A DNA stretch of 64,000 nt from Coffea arabica. Its lineage: Eukaryota > Streptophyta > Magnoliopsida > Gentianales > Rubiaceae. Below, in pieces: positions 10,863 through 21,839 of the stretch (the first letter of the stretch is position 1; every line of letters begins with the position of its first letter). The DNA lies in NCBI RefSeq assembly GCF_036785885.1, contig NC_092310.1:4960001-5024000 (forward strand), given 5' to 3'. The translations under genes were made by a program, and so were the position numbers. Below the pieces are notes generated by a model, which worked only from the letters and a program-made list of their open reading frames with translations, made no database searches and was not told where the DNA came from.

Positions 10863-12215
10863 TGACAGGTTGTCAGCCTGTGCAATAATAAAACATGCTC
10901 AAACTAAAAGTAATTTCTGTAGATATCGGTGAGTAGGGTCGAATCCACAGGGACTGGGAGTAATTATTTCTTTCCAAATTCACAGTAATAAGGGGGTATT
11001 TTTGTGCAAAAGGTGACAATAAAAGAAATTTAAATAAAATCTAAGAAACTATTAAACATTAAATGACAAATTACAGAAATCAAATGAATGATAATTAAGG
11101 ATCTAACCAAGAAATAACTTCAGCAATGATTCATCTAATTGATCATTGAAACAAAGGCAATTCCAATTATTCACTAATAAATAGGTTATAACTGTCAAAT
11201 AAACGATGACAGCCAACCCCTCCTTACTGTGTTGGTGATTAAGGTACGCCCGTTAACAATTGCTCTAATTGAGAAATAATCATAGGTACGCCTATAAGAT
11301 TTAATTCCACAATTGCCTTACGTATTAGAGGAACCCTATTCTAACCAAATAACACACTACCATGGTTATTTTAGATTAGCTCACGTATTCGTCTGACACA
11401 AATCCAATCATGCCAGTTATCACTATTTTGAGACAATTAAACAATTACGGATTTAACGTCCCAGTTGACAATAGATTATCAAATTAACTAATTATCCGGA
11501 TCCAAGTCAATCAATTAATTAAATAATCATAAGCACTGTAACCAGGGAATATGCGAATACCAATAAATAAACGAAAAAGATAAAATTAAATCGATCTCAC
11601 AATTTTAGACGATTCAAAGCATCTGTTGTTCTTTGACTAGAGTGAGGAAATTAGTTCATATTTGATGAACAAAATCCACACAAAATTGAAGGAATAACTG
11701 CGGCCATTGTACTTCAAAACTAGGAAAAACTCAATTCGTTTAATTGGTGAAAAGCTCCTAGCATGCGCAGGGGGCAACCACAAAAGACGAAAGGAAAAAG
11801 TCAAAGAAAGCTAAAGGAACTCCATTGTTTTTCCTTGTCATCACCAACGAGAGAACTGCTACTAAAAAGCTAGGAAAGGAAAAGTCAAAGCTACTCTAAT
11901 GCTTGGCTCCTGTGCGGCGGTCCCCCTTGCGGAGAGGACGACCCCTAGCCCTTCGTTCCTTTTCTCTTTTTATGCTGTCTTTCGCAAATTACCAAAAAAA
12001 GGTCACGCCTTGATATTCCAAAAATACCCCTGGATGCCTGCCCATCGAGTTCTTTCTGAAAATCATCAAATTGACTCTTGTTATGGTATTTTTGATCTAC
12101 TCTCTGAAATAAATGTAAATTATGAAAAGTGAGTCGAATCTAATAATTAATCCATATCGGGTTAGATAATAGGAGAAATTAATAATAAAATAATTGAATA
12201 AATAGCAACCTATCA
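10863..12215 (-). repeat. 5' LTR of the gypsy element
   Basis: This is the partner of 5106-6460, with the same TGACAGGTTG start and CAACCTATCA end. It lies beside the primer-binding site. It is followed directly by CGAGG, the right-hand target duplication, and then by the remaining part of the copia gag. Confidence 0.88.
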
Positions 12216-12476
12216 CGAGGATGTGACCACAGCATATTTCATCGGCATTCTCCCATTTCTGACGTTTTCGGATGTCTTCAAGAGTTTCTTTATCAGGATT
12301 GATCAATGGTTTTGGTGTGGTCAAAATATAGATCACTTTGAGTGTAGTGAGAAGGAAATGAACACGTTTTTGCCAACGAATGAAATTTCCTCCAACAAAC
12401 TCTCAAACTTGACAATGTTGGATGCCAAATCTTTCAGGGTACCAGCCATTGTAGAGTAGAAATAAAGGCTAAAGAT
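12216..12476 (-). mobile_element. Ty1/copia 5' UTR and gag start (minus strand)
   Basis: On the minus strand the LTR end is followed by a 27-bp leader and ATGGCTGG at 12449. The Gag start is MAG.LKDLASNIV, as in the inverted copy at 1667. Further on, LTTPKPLINPDKETLEDIRKRQKWEN is shared. Stops are present near the start, and the gypsy insertion cuts the frame at 12216. I see no standard initiator-Met primer site between LTR and gag. Confidence 0.8.
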
Positions 12477-13029
12477 TGTTGGGTAAATTGTAAAGAACTG
12501 GCAAATATGGTGACAAGAATTGGCTTTAAATCGTGATAGATATCACTTTCCTTTAGGCTTTATTTGTCCGGTATAACGTGCAATAATCTTGGACAATTAT
12601 CCTTTAGGATAAGATGAAATTTGTTTGTCTTAAACTCTTGCACAAAGCAAGACAAACCCTTTGGGAACTAAGGAGTGCTTTTGAGAGAGTATACAATAGT
12701 AGGAAAGTGATTTTTTACAGCAAACCACTCTCTACTTAACCTCTTTATATAGGAAGACTGTTTGGGAAACAAAAGAACTTATTAAATACTTGTATGAATA
12801 GATTCAAAGTATTGTATATAAATTCATGTACTTTAATTCATACATCTCATGATCCTTAGATCAAAACATGAATCTATCCTTTCATTTAAGAATTCCCATA
12901 TACATGAATACATTCATAAATGAATGTACATTTTAGAAACATTCACAATACTATACATGTACCAAAAATTAATGAATATACATTAATTACATGTATGTAC
13001 ATCATACAAATTTTGAAAAGTTTCCAACA
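12477..13029 (-). repeat. Full copia LTR (553 bp), shared between two element bodies
   Basis: On the plus strand it starts TGTTGGGTAAATTG and ends TTTCCAACA, giving TGTTGG/CCAACA inverted termini. On its right lies a copia 3' end (RNase H, 3' UTR). On its left lies the gag start of another body. It therefore serves as 3' LTR of one copy and 5' LTR of the next. A TATATAAA box sits inside on the minus strand. Confidence 0.85.
12744..12751 (-). promoter_or_regulatory. TATA box in the copia LTR
   Basis: The minus strand reads CTATATAAAGAGG about 270 bp before the inner LTR end. This is a plausible core promoter for transcription in the minus direction, in line with the element's orientation. Confidence 0.55.
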
Positions 13030-14746
13030 ATTCTCCGCTATTTTCAAAATTTAGAAAATGGATTTCAAAAGGTCACCGAATAATCTGACACTCATATGTA
13101 TAAATAATGGTGTCTTTCGATTGAACCACTATCTTAGTGAAGGTTCTTTGAAATTAATCCTTCAAGATGGTAGACAAGTTTTGAAGCACTTGGACATTGG
13201 ACCAACCTCCTAAACACATCACACACTGAGCAATGCACAACCATAAGTTCTTCAACGATATATTTTACGGCCTTGTATCACTATCCTTTCATGAATGTTT
13301 ACAAAGTAAAGTCCTTAACTTTGTGGTTTGCCGAAAACTAACATTCATATAGGCGACATCTTAGTGCCCCCGCCACAGATAGCACTTTTAAGATTCGTTA
13401 AGATTTCAATGACTCATCCTTACATTTGCACTAGCGAGAATGACATGCACTATTCAACATTGGGAAGTCTAAACTTCACATAGTGCACCAACCACTAAAA
13501 TGGTGTACTTTCACTCATTGAATTCAAGACTAGAAGTTGTATCTAGCGTTGAATTGAGGTTCCACCATTAGTGATAAAAAATTTTGGACTTTAAACCCAT
13601 CCCCCTTGATGTCTTTGACACCAAATTTCTTGATAATTCTTTTGTTAAAGGATCACTCAAATTTTCATTGGATCTCACAAAGTCAATTGATATAACTCCA
13701 TTTGTGATCAAATCTTTGACATAACTATATTTTAAACCGATATGTCTTGATTTACCATTATACACTTGACTATATGCTTTAGCAAGTGTAGCCGCATTAT
13801 CACAATGGATTGAGATGGGCGACAAAGGTGTTGGCCACAATGGTATATCACAAAGTAAATTACGTAACCATTCAGAGCAAGTGTTACAAACTCTGCTGCC
13901 ATTGTTGAATCGGTGATACAAGTCTGTTTCTTGGAACCCTAAGAAATTGCACCTCCACCAAGCATAAAGATCCAATCACTTGTCAACGAGTGATCATCTT
14001 TAATGGTGATCCAACTAATATCTGAAAATCTTTCTAAAACTAAAGGATAATCGGTATAACATATACCATATTCCTTAGTGGCCTTTAAATACTTTAAAAT
14101 TCTGATTACACCTTGCCAATGTAACCTACTAGGGTTGCTTGTATATCTGCTTAATATACCAACTGCATATGCAATATCAGGTCTAGTACAAGTCATTGCA
14201 TACATTAAGCACCCTATAACCTTGGCATATTCCATTTGAGATTTTGGATCCCCCTCATTTTTCACAAAATTTATTTTGAGATCCAATGGTGTTGAGGCTG
14301 GAATACAATCACTTTGATTGAATTTGTTAAGAATCTTTTCAATATAATGTGATTGAGACAATATTATATTGTTATCATGTTTGAAGATTCTTATACCAAG
14401 AATAACATCTGTTTCACCCATATCTTTCATGTCAAATTTGCTTGAAAGCAAAGTTTTTGTGACTTCAACTTGTTCCAAATGAGTCTCAAAAATTAACATG
14501 TCATCAACATATAAACAAATTATGACACCTTTGCCATCACTAAACTTGCTATAAATGCATTTATCAAATTCATTTATTTTGAATCCACTAGCAAGAATTA
14601 CTTGGTCAAATTTCTGATGCCATTGCTTCGGTGCTTGTTTTAGTCCATATAAAAACTTTATAAGTTTACACACCTTATACTTTTGACCAGGTATCACAAA
14701 TCCTTCGAGTTGCTCCATATATACTTTTTCATCCAAATCACTATTC
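13030..14746 (-). mobile_element. Ty1/copia pol remnant: RT end, RNase H, 3' UTR
   Basis: The minus strand encodes RT from DLDEKVYMEQLEGFVIPG through LYVDDMLIFETHLEQ (YVDD present), then RNase H. RNase H is broken near 13939-13975 by a frameshift and a small deletion before EWLRNLLCDIPLWP. About 530 bp of 3' UTR leads to the LTR at 13029. All of gag, protease, integrase and the start of RT are missing. At 14742-14746 the RT is fused to the first part of the LTR through a shared ATTCA. This is a deletion derivative and non-functional. Confidence 0.85.
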
Positions 14747-14831
14747 ACAATACTATACATGTACCAAAAATTAATGAATATACATTAATTACATATATGT
14801 ACATCATACAAATTCTGAAAAGTTTCCAACA
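14742..14831 (-). repeat. First 90 bp of a copia LTR
   Basis: The stretch matches 12948-13029 of the full LTR and ends on the plus strand in GTTTCCAACA at 14831. It is the outer 5' LTR remnant of the deletion derivative to its left. The next bases, GAGAA, begin unrelated sequence, so this is the right border of the retrotransposon nest. Confidence 0.8.
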
Positions 14832-15360
14832 GAGAATGTGTCTTATACCAGATCAGAAATGTATCAAGATCCATAATTCTTTAATTTTAACCCAAATTTA
14901 GTTTAAGGATCTGATTTGCAGTAGATTACCATTACAGATTCCCCTCACTATGGTGCTGTTCGTATTAGGAGACAGTATATTGCACATTTGGACCTATATT
15001 TGGAGATTTTAACTCTTTCACATACCCACAAATCCACAGACAAAAAAGATCCAGAATCTGAAAGTTATTTACTTTCTTCATTATAAGAAAAAATAAAAAT
15101 TAATTAAAAGCTCAGACAAAGAACACTTTGAAATTATTAAAGAAATATCCAAAGCTATGTGTATGATTCATTTTTGACTGGCACTAGAAATGATTTCTGG
15201 TATGGAAGTGCTGAAGACAGGTAAAGGAATGAAAGAGATCAAATTGGATGAACCGTTTCATTTTCAGATATGTGTATATATGTACAATTTTGTACAAAGG
15301 CTAATATAAGCAAAATTGAGGTGCATGATATTTTAGAAACCATGCTAATTGTGGCCTAAA
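14832..15360. other. Intergenic, with a dispersed-repeat fragment
   Basis: No gene is seen. About 14920-15066 resembles 31820-31970 in a fibrillin intron: both share GGTGCT, ACTTGGACCTA-like, TCTTTCACA and CCCACA segments in the same order. It may be an old dispersed repeat. The rest includes the 3' flank of the DUF241 pseudogene. Confidence 0.35.
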
Positions 15361-16227
15361 CTAATGGTTGAGAATGTTCAGAAGGGAAACTCTAGTTTTT
15401 AGCAAAAGCCTGAACACAATTTCAAGCACCTCTGCTGATTCTTGAATGCTCGAGTCAACTTCCTCAAGTTTTTTTATTACTTCCTGGTTTGACTTCTTGT
15501 AGTTCAAGAGATCCAACTGAATTTCTATTTGTTTGATTGCTGCAGTATCAGAATCTGGTTTGCTTGATGCTCTCTTCTGCTCTAATAAATTGGATACAAA
15601 GGACCAACCTTTTGGCTGTGATCCTGCCTTTGGTCCAGAAAGGAAAGACAGAACATACTCCAACACTGGAAGACTAACAAGTTGAACTTCTTTGATCAAG
15701 CTAACCAAAGGGACATCTTCAGAGTCTTTGTTTACCACTGTTGAGTTGCAGTTCTCTGCTTTCTTAAGTTCTTTGTAGACTTTTCTGATCATTTTATTCA
15801 AGTGCTTTTTGGAGATCATATATGAGCTTTCATGGGCCAAATCTCCACTTCTTTTCCTCCGTATAGATGACTCAAGTTCCTGCATAATTTCCTTCATCCG
15901 TGAATAGATGTCTCTGACTTCCCCACAAATGTCCAACAGCCTGAGAGATCCATCCAAGAGCTCTTCTTCCCATTTTCCAGGTCTTTCACTTGAGAGAGCC
16001 TGTCGACTCAAAGGAAGCTGAAGAACGTCATCCAGACACTAGTACAAGTTCTTAAGGCCATCCAATTTTTGGCATGCAAATAAATGTGATGTTGTGGGTA
16101 CTGCTTCTGATGATTTCAATCTTTGTAGATGTTCCTTGGCAGTCAAGATAAGAGGGTGAGATGAAGAAGGCAAACTAATGGAACGAGAATGGCTAGTGAA
16201 TTTTTGATTTGGAACAGAGGTTGCCAT
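15361..16227 (-). pseudogene. DUF241 family protein gene with one nonsense codon
   Basis: Read on the minus strand from ATG 16227, the frame gives MATSVPNQKFTSHSRSISLP and hits TAG at 16041-16039. The intact copy at 23807 has GAG (Glu) at this place (NLYECLDD). Beyond the stop the same frame continues without a break for about 225 residues and ends LLLKTRVSLLNILNH at 15361. The sequence is co-linear with the 273-residue intact paralogue. DUF241 proteins are plant-specific, mostly helical and of unknown biochemical function. A shorter protein could start at the in-frame Met at 16011, but it would lose the conserved N-terminal RSISLPSSSHP block. It is most simply a young pseudogene or a nonsense allele. 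Confidence 0.8.
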
Positions 16228-16317
16228 CTTTCTCCCTTAAGCAGAATGTAACAAATGGATGTTGAATATTTGGGGTTAAAAGCCTGTGGAGATGTTGAAA
16301 ACAGAATTGCTCTCCAC

Positions 16318-16328
16318 TTGTATATATG
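16318..16328 (-). promoter_or_regulatory. TATA box of the minus-strand DUF241 copy
   Basis: The minus strand reads CCCATATATACAAGTGGAG about 95 bp before the ATG at 16227. The same block, with CTTTTGTTTTC upstream and TTTTCAACATCTCCA downstream, precedes the intact copy at 23807. This conserved spacing supports a core promoter. Confidence 0.55.
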
Positions 16329-16399
16329 GGTGATAAAGAAAACAAAAGGCATCTCATCCACTCTTTGTCTAGTTGGTTTAGCTGATTGAGTATTCTATT

Positions 16400-17300
16400 T
16401 GTCCATCATTCTGTCTCATTGAAGTCGGATTCAGAAGATGCATCTAGTATTGACATCCCAATTTTCAATAGATTATTGATGCAACAACCATTCAGATCAC
16501 CAGCTCTGACTCAAAGCTGATCGTACTGGTTATTTAATTCTATTATTAAAAGCATCACATGCTGCTTGCGATGTAAATTGCTAGACACATAGGAAATATG
16601 AATCGTTGCATGCTCGTGGACATTTTCAATTAGCCGTCCATGCATGTTGTAGACAGTGGTTTAATCATGTTGCTCAGTCGTTGATCCTGCAATGTACAAT
16701 CATGGCCTCAGGAATAAGGAAAAAACTGCTTCTTCCTTCCTCAGGAAAAAACCATGTGCTCAGTGGTTGAATTTAGAATAAGATGATTGCTAGCTAACAC
16801 CATCATATATCTTGTACAATACTTCAGTTTTTTATTCCCCAGTAACAAGAGCAGATGGTTGATCTGAGGAGCTAATTGAAGCATATTGATGACAAAATGC
16901 TAATAAATATTTGAACTACTATCGGTCAAGATTCCTTTTGCTTGTCAGCTTCAAGAAATGTGATGAAAAGAAGGATCAATTGTTGTCTCAGTGTTAGGAG
17001 GCAGAACTATGTGCTGATCTTCTTTTTATTTTGGGTTGAAGACATGCTGAGTTGGATAATATTCTTTCTGCTGGTTAGGATTTGTAAATTTGTATTTGTT
17101 TGCTGATGCTAAAGAGATTGCTGAACATCTCCAATTTTAAAGTGTATTCATACTTCAGACTTCGTTCCCCAGCAAATATGGCCGATTCTCTAGCTAACTG
17201 CCAAAGCAGCTTGCCATACACCATCGAGCAGTTTGCCATCTAGTTCCTATCCAATGACTACTGGCCCTGAAGGTTAAAGTCCTGTGATGCCACCTCCTCC
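16400..17300. other. Intergenic, no gene seen
   Basis: This is AT-rich sequence between two divergent DUF241 relics. It has only short frames with no recognisable domain and no clear repeat. It may hold the regulatory region of the 16227 copy. Confidence 0.4.
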
Positions 17301-17324
17301 TCAGCCTATTCGATTTCTAGCAAC

Positions 17325-17775
17325 TTGCACAGCCTGAAACATTTGAAGAAACTTGAGAAGAACTGTTCCTCAGTCCTCAGCACTCTTGATAAAGACAGCA
17401 ACCCTGTAGATGTCACAAGCTTGCTACAAGAAACAGAGCCAATTACTTTCTCAATCTTGAGACCTGTATTAACATTTGCATCAGGCACAAAGGAAGGCTC
17501 AAAGCTGAAAAGGTGGTCATTGGTTTTCAAGTGTGTGAATCCAAAACTTGTCCATTATGTCACGGAATAGGATGAAGAGGTTTATGACTTGGGAAAGATT
17601 GAGATGTATTGCATGTCTTAGCAACTTTGACGAGGTTAATGATGCTTTTGCTGCACAAAACATCTTGAAGCAGTTGCAGTCACTAGAATTCGCCATGCAG
17701 GTGGTTGAAGAGAATTCAGAAGAAATATTCAAGATTCTGAGAAGTGTTTCTCTTCTTAACGTACTCAACCATTAA
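17325..17775 (+). pseudogene. DUF241 fragment (C-terminal half), frameshifted
   Basis: The plus strand encodes LKHLKKLEKNCSSVLSTLDK and then SLLQETEPITFSILRPVLTF, which align with LKKAEKNCNLTLVNKDSEKVP and the following helix of the intact DUF241 protein. The frame stops at 17570. A second frame (from 17548) continues with a region ending EEIFKILRSVSLLNVLNH, the family's C-terminal signature, at 17775. The first half, including RSISLPSSSHP, is not recognisable. It differs clearly from the other copies, so it is an older or different subfamily member. Confidence 0.65.
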
Positions 17776-18734
17776 TCATACTCTGCTGATGATTTCACAG
17801 CCATACAATTTTTTCCCATTCTAGTTGAGAAATGAAAGGAATCTATTAACAGTTATACCATTATGATGACAATACACTTATATGTCTTGATGCTTGCATC
17901 TATTTCAACTTTCATAGAAAATCAGATGGATTCAACCAGAAATTTCACTCCCTTTGTTTCCCAGATGCAAAATCAAGGATCATGGTCGATTTAATCTCTG
18001 CCGCCAAATTAGGGTAACACAATTAAAACAAATACAATGTCAAGATAAAATCGACAAAATTTGAGTCTTGGGCATTTCATGCTTTATATTTGATTCCTAG
18101 GCGCTACAGATGACTTCTCAAGAGCTTTTTGTTTCACATGAACTTGATTGCGGCTTCAATTACAAGCATAGGCTCTTTTTCTTTTTTTTTTTGGGAGGGG
18201 GGGGGGGGTGGGGGGTGTTTAATTCTGGTCCAAGTTACAAGCATAGCTAATTATTACCCGATAATGACATTTCGCATTGGTTGCAACCACTATAACAAAC
18301 AATTACCTTGTATGATAATTCAATTCATCATTTAAATTTAATATATTTAGACCCATTTAATAATGAAAACTTGAACATTTGAATTAATTAAATGGCATTG
18401 AATTTTGTAGATAAAACTTGCTTCCAAAACTAAGTGATAAACTATTCACTTATCACTTAATATGACATGCACTTATATATATCAAATTTACAATTTAACA
18501 ATTCAATAACATAATGAATTCAGAGTTCATAATTCAGATTTCATTTTTTAGACATCAATTTTATCAAACACACCCTAACTTTGCACCTTTAAATTTGACC
18601 TAATTCGCACATTGTACTCAAATTTTAATTGGGAACATTTTGCAACACGAGTTGCAATTTGGGACATTATATGCACTAAACTCTTCAACATGTCCCAGTA
18701 TCGTCCAACTGTTAATATAATATAAAATATTTCC
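17776..18734. other. Intergenic with a G-run
   Basis: No gene is seen. The notable item is a T-run followed by an almost pure G-run at 18182-18215. The rest is AT-rich. Confidence 0.4.
18193..18215 (+). repeat. Poly-G tract, possible G-quadruplex
   Basis: Twenty-one of 23 bases are G, interrupted once by A and once by T, directly after an 11-T run. Such tracts can form quadruplexes but are also prone to assembly and sequencing length errors. Confidence 0.6.
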
Positions 18735-18739
18735 AAACT

Positions 18740-19737
18740 AAGGGTAAAATATCTTTTACCCTCTTGTGGTTAGCACTTTTCGATAAAATCCTCTAAGGTT
18801 TCAAAAACTATATTTAACTCCCTTATAATTTGAATTAAAGTGTGAAAGTGATGGAATTTGTATTCCATAACAAAGTTAACTAAAATGTCAAAAGTACCCC
18901 TATATAAAATTGAAAATTATTTATTCACAATAGGAAGGTTTTGTATATATTTTGAAAACCACAATGGGTTATTTGGTAAAGTACTAAAGTATAAGGGGGT
19001 TATGTGGTAATACACAAAATCATAAGGGGTTAATTTTGTTATGCATATTATATTTATTTATGGGCAAATTACATTTTACCCCCTATGGTTTAACCTTTTT
19101 TTACATAACCCCATATAATTTCAAAAGCTATACATAACCCCCTCATGGTTTGGATTAAAGTGTCAAAGTGATGGAAATAGTCATTCGTAACGGAATTTCT
19201 AAAAATATCGAAATTACCCTTATAAATACATGACACACTAACCTCATATGATTTTTATATTTTGCCATATAACTCCCTTATGATTTAACACTTTACCATT
19301 TAACCCTTTTACAGTTTTCAAAATATACACATAACCCCTCTTGGTTAATAAATAATTTTTAACTTTACATAACGGTATTTTTGACATTTTAGGTGACTCC
19401 GTTACGAATGATCATTCCCGTCACTTTGACACTTTAATCCAAACCATGAGGAGATTATGTATAGCTTTTGAAACTGTAGGGGGGTTATGTAAAAAATGCT
19501 AAATCTCAGGGGGATAAAGTAGAATTTGCCCTTTATTTATTTTAGTCACTTCAACTATTTTAATTTTTTAACAAGGATAATTTCAACATTTTTATGGATT
19601 TCATTAGAGAGGATCATAATTCTGTCAATTTGACACTTTATTTTAAACAATGAGTAGATTATGTATAACTTTTGAAACTACAGGCGATTATGTGAAAAAT
19701 AGCTAAATCACAAAGGGGTAAAGTGTATTTTACTCTT
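18740..19737. mobile_element. Long-TIR MITE, split by a younger relative
   Basis: The left arm starts AAGGGTAAAATATCTTTTACC. The right arm, reversed, starts AAGAGTAAAATACACTTTACC, and the similarity continues through TTGTGGTTAGC. AAACT flanks both ends (18735-18739 and 19738-19742) and may be part of a target duplication. The interior is interrupted by the element at 19062-19531, which has its own 9-bp duplication. There is no coding capacity. Confidence 0.6.
19062..19531. mobile_element. Mutator-type MITE, 470 bp, with 9-bp target duplication
   Basis: The termini are GGGCAAATTACATTTTACCCC and, reversed, GGGCAAATTCTACTTTATCCC. The inverted arms extend about 130 bp to the CGTAACGG/CCGTTACG pair. 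TTTATTTAT flanks both sides exactly (19053-19061 and 19532-19540). A 9-bp duplication with long inverted arms is the hallmark of Mutator-like elements. No transposase is encoded, so it would need one from elsewhere. Confidence 0.85.
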
Positions 19738-19940
19738 AAACTAATGATCATGGTGCCTCCTCCTCTCTCTCTCTCTCGATCTCTCTCTATCTTTCTCGAG
19801 TTTATGACAGATAGAGCATAAAAAAAGTGTAATCTAATCATAAAATTTTCGTCAAAAATAAAATGGGAAGAGTAGTAAAATAGTTTTAATATTTGTTTTT
19901 ACCCTTTTCAAAATCTAATGTATAAATTCAGATGAAATTT

Positions 19941-20799
19941 GGGAAACTCATGAAAAGTCCCCTTAAGGTTTGTAGTGTTTTGCATTTTACTCCATAATGT
20001 TATTTTTTTGACACTTTATTCCCTTGACCGGTAGTCAAAGCATTCGAGTAGTAAGTGTTGTGACGACTAACACGTAAAGGACAATGGTATCCCAGATAAA
20101 ATAATGAATAGACAAATTGCCTACTGGTTCAGGTCAGACAATATTTTGTTTCCCAAAAACATCATTCTTGGAGGAAAAAAGCCCGCTCTTGTTAATCTAT
20201 TTTGCAGAGACAGAATGAGAAAATCAAATGGTTGACAATTCTAGAAGAAAAATAATTTTTTTTGTTTTTCAAATTATTTTGTCTAAAAGTTTAAAGAGAC
20301 ATTAACTTATCATACAAATCATACTTTATAATTTGAACATCTAAGAATCTCCTTTCAGAATTTTTCGGTGTCCATGATCTTCTTATGGACACTAGTTTAT
20401 CACATCCACAAGTTTGTTGATTTAGTTCTTTTAGATGCTGTGATGAACAACATCTAAAGAAGGAGCAACAAAATGAATTTGAAGAAATTTGGAACACTTT
20501 TTTTTTCCTTTTGTTTGGCTGCAAAAGTAGGATTTGGACGTTTAAAGACTCTAATGAACGATGAAATGATAACAAAATATTTCTGAGCTTGAAGGGAAAT
20601 GTTTCTTTGTAAATAATAGAGAGAGGCATTTTCGTTAGAAATTTTAATGGTTTAAATGGGGGTTAATTTCATCTAGTTCAATGTTCCAACGGATCATTTG
20701 CTGAGGTGAACTAACAGGGGGGATAAAGTACCAGGCAATATACATGACCCACAAATTACGAAACACCAAAAACCTTAGGGGGACTTTTGTGATTTTCCC
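19941..20799. mobile_element. Probable non-autonomous TIR element with a 112-codon ORF inside
   Basis: The left end GGGAAACTCATGAAAAGTCC and the reversed right end GGGAAAATCACAAAAGTCCC are similar, and both continue into (C)CTTAAGGTTT or CCTAAGGTTT. I found no clear target duplication. Inside, the minus strand is open for 112 codons (20629-20291) with several cysteines (FCCSFFRCCSSQ). I recognise no family. Confidence 0.5.
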
Positions 20800-21200
20800 T
20801 TAGTTTAATTATCGAGATAGTGTAGTTCATCCCCCCTTCCCCGAGGTGCCCAACGAAAAAAGCGTGAGTACATTTTTGCATCACAATGTGTATGTAGATC
20901 AGCCAAAATGACAAGCAATTTAACCGGGGATGACTAATGGTTTTGGAAGTTAATAAAGAGTTAATTACACTTCCACAAGTTGGACTTTTAAGCTAAGATG
21001 TTTACCATTTCAATCCATGTCTCACGTTAGAGGTGATAATAATGAATGATAAGTCACAGATCTTATTTTGCTAATGCCAACATCACCTCAAAGCAAAAGT
21101 TATCTTAACAGGCAAATTTTAATTTAAAAATTTGGCTTCCATTCTAGAGATGCATTTATCAGCTCAAAAGGTCAACCATATGCTCGTGTTTATGAAGACA
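20800..21200. other. Intergenic, no gene seen
   Basis: AT-rich sequence with no convincing frame or repeat. From about 21210 it becomes similar to 25330 onward, the upstream part of the DUF241 duplications. Confidence 0.4.
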
Positions 21201-21839
21201 AAAGGAAAAAAAAAAATTATAGCATGAATGATGGAGCTAGCGATGATAATACTTGTCTAAGGTAATGTTTGCAGGCTAAAAAAATAGAACGCCATAAAAT
21301 TGAGGTTCAATTCGTTCTTCTTCATGCGATTTTTAGCAAGTAACTTCAGGTCATTATGATGAATATAAACTATGGTAAATAATTAATGGCTTAGCAACAT
21401 GATTTGATCAATGTCACAAACACACACGAATGACTAATTGACTAATTGAAAAATACCACGAGCGGGTAAAGATTCTTCTTGTTCCCAGGCAATATACATG
21501 ACCCACAAAATTCTGATTTATTGATCAGGCAGCATGTGATGCTTAAATGGCATTTGGCACAAAAACAGGTGATCCAAAATTGGTGGTTGTATAAATACTT
21601 TGTCTGCAAATTGAGATCTCAACACTGAACGTATATATAGAGATGCAACAACAAAGAGACAGGCATCGGACAAATGGAATACTTTGATCAGCTATTGCAA
21701 CGAGACATGACGGTGAGATTCCTATTGTTTTCATTAACACCTGTATGAGCAAATGAAGAAGAGTTTGGTTTTTCAACTACTTCCAAAGGCATACAATTTT
21801 GCCCAAAAAAGATTGCAACATTTGACTTGAATCAAAGAT

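Larger units (their letters stand above)
5106..12215 (-). mobile_element. Complete Ty3/gypsy Athila/Tat-like LTR element, probably non-autonomous
   Basis: Two direct LTRs of about 1.35 kb (5106-6460 and 10863-12215) start TGACAGGTTG and end CAACCTATCA. Flanking TGAGG (5101-5105) and CGAGG (12216-12220) are a 5-bp target duplication with one substitution. The uninterrupted gag copy at 1667 shows the undisturbed site. A tRNA-Asp-type primer site next to the right LTR sets the direction as minus. The 4.4-kb interior has a decayed gag-like relic (about 9766-10768) but no protease, RT or integrase that I can recognise. The LTRs differ at several percent of sites, so the insertion is not recent. 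The Athila/Tat assignment rests on the primer site and architecture, not on pol. Confidence 0.85.
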
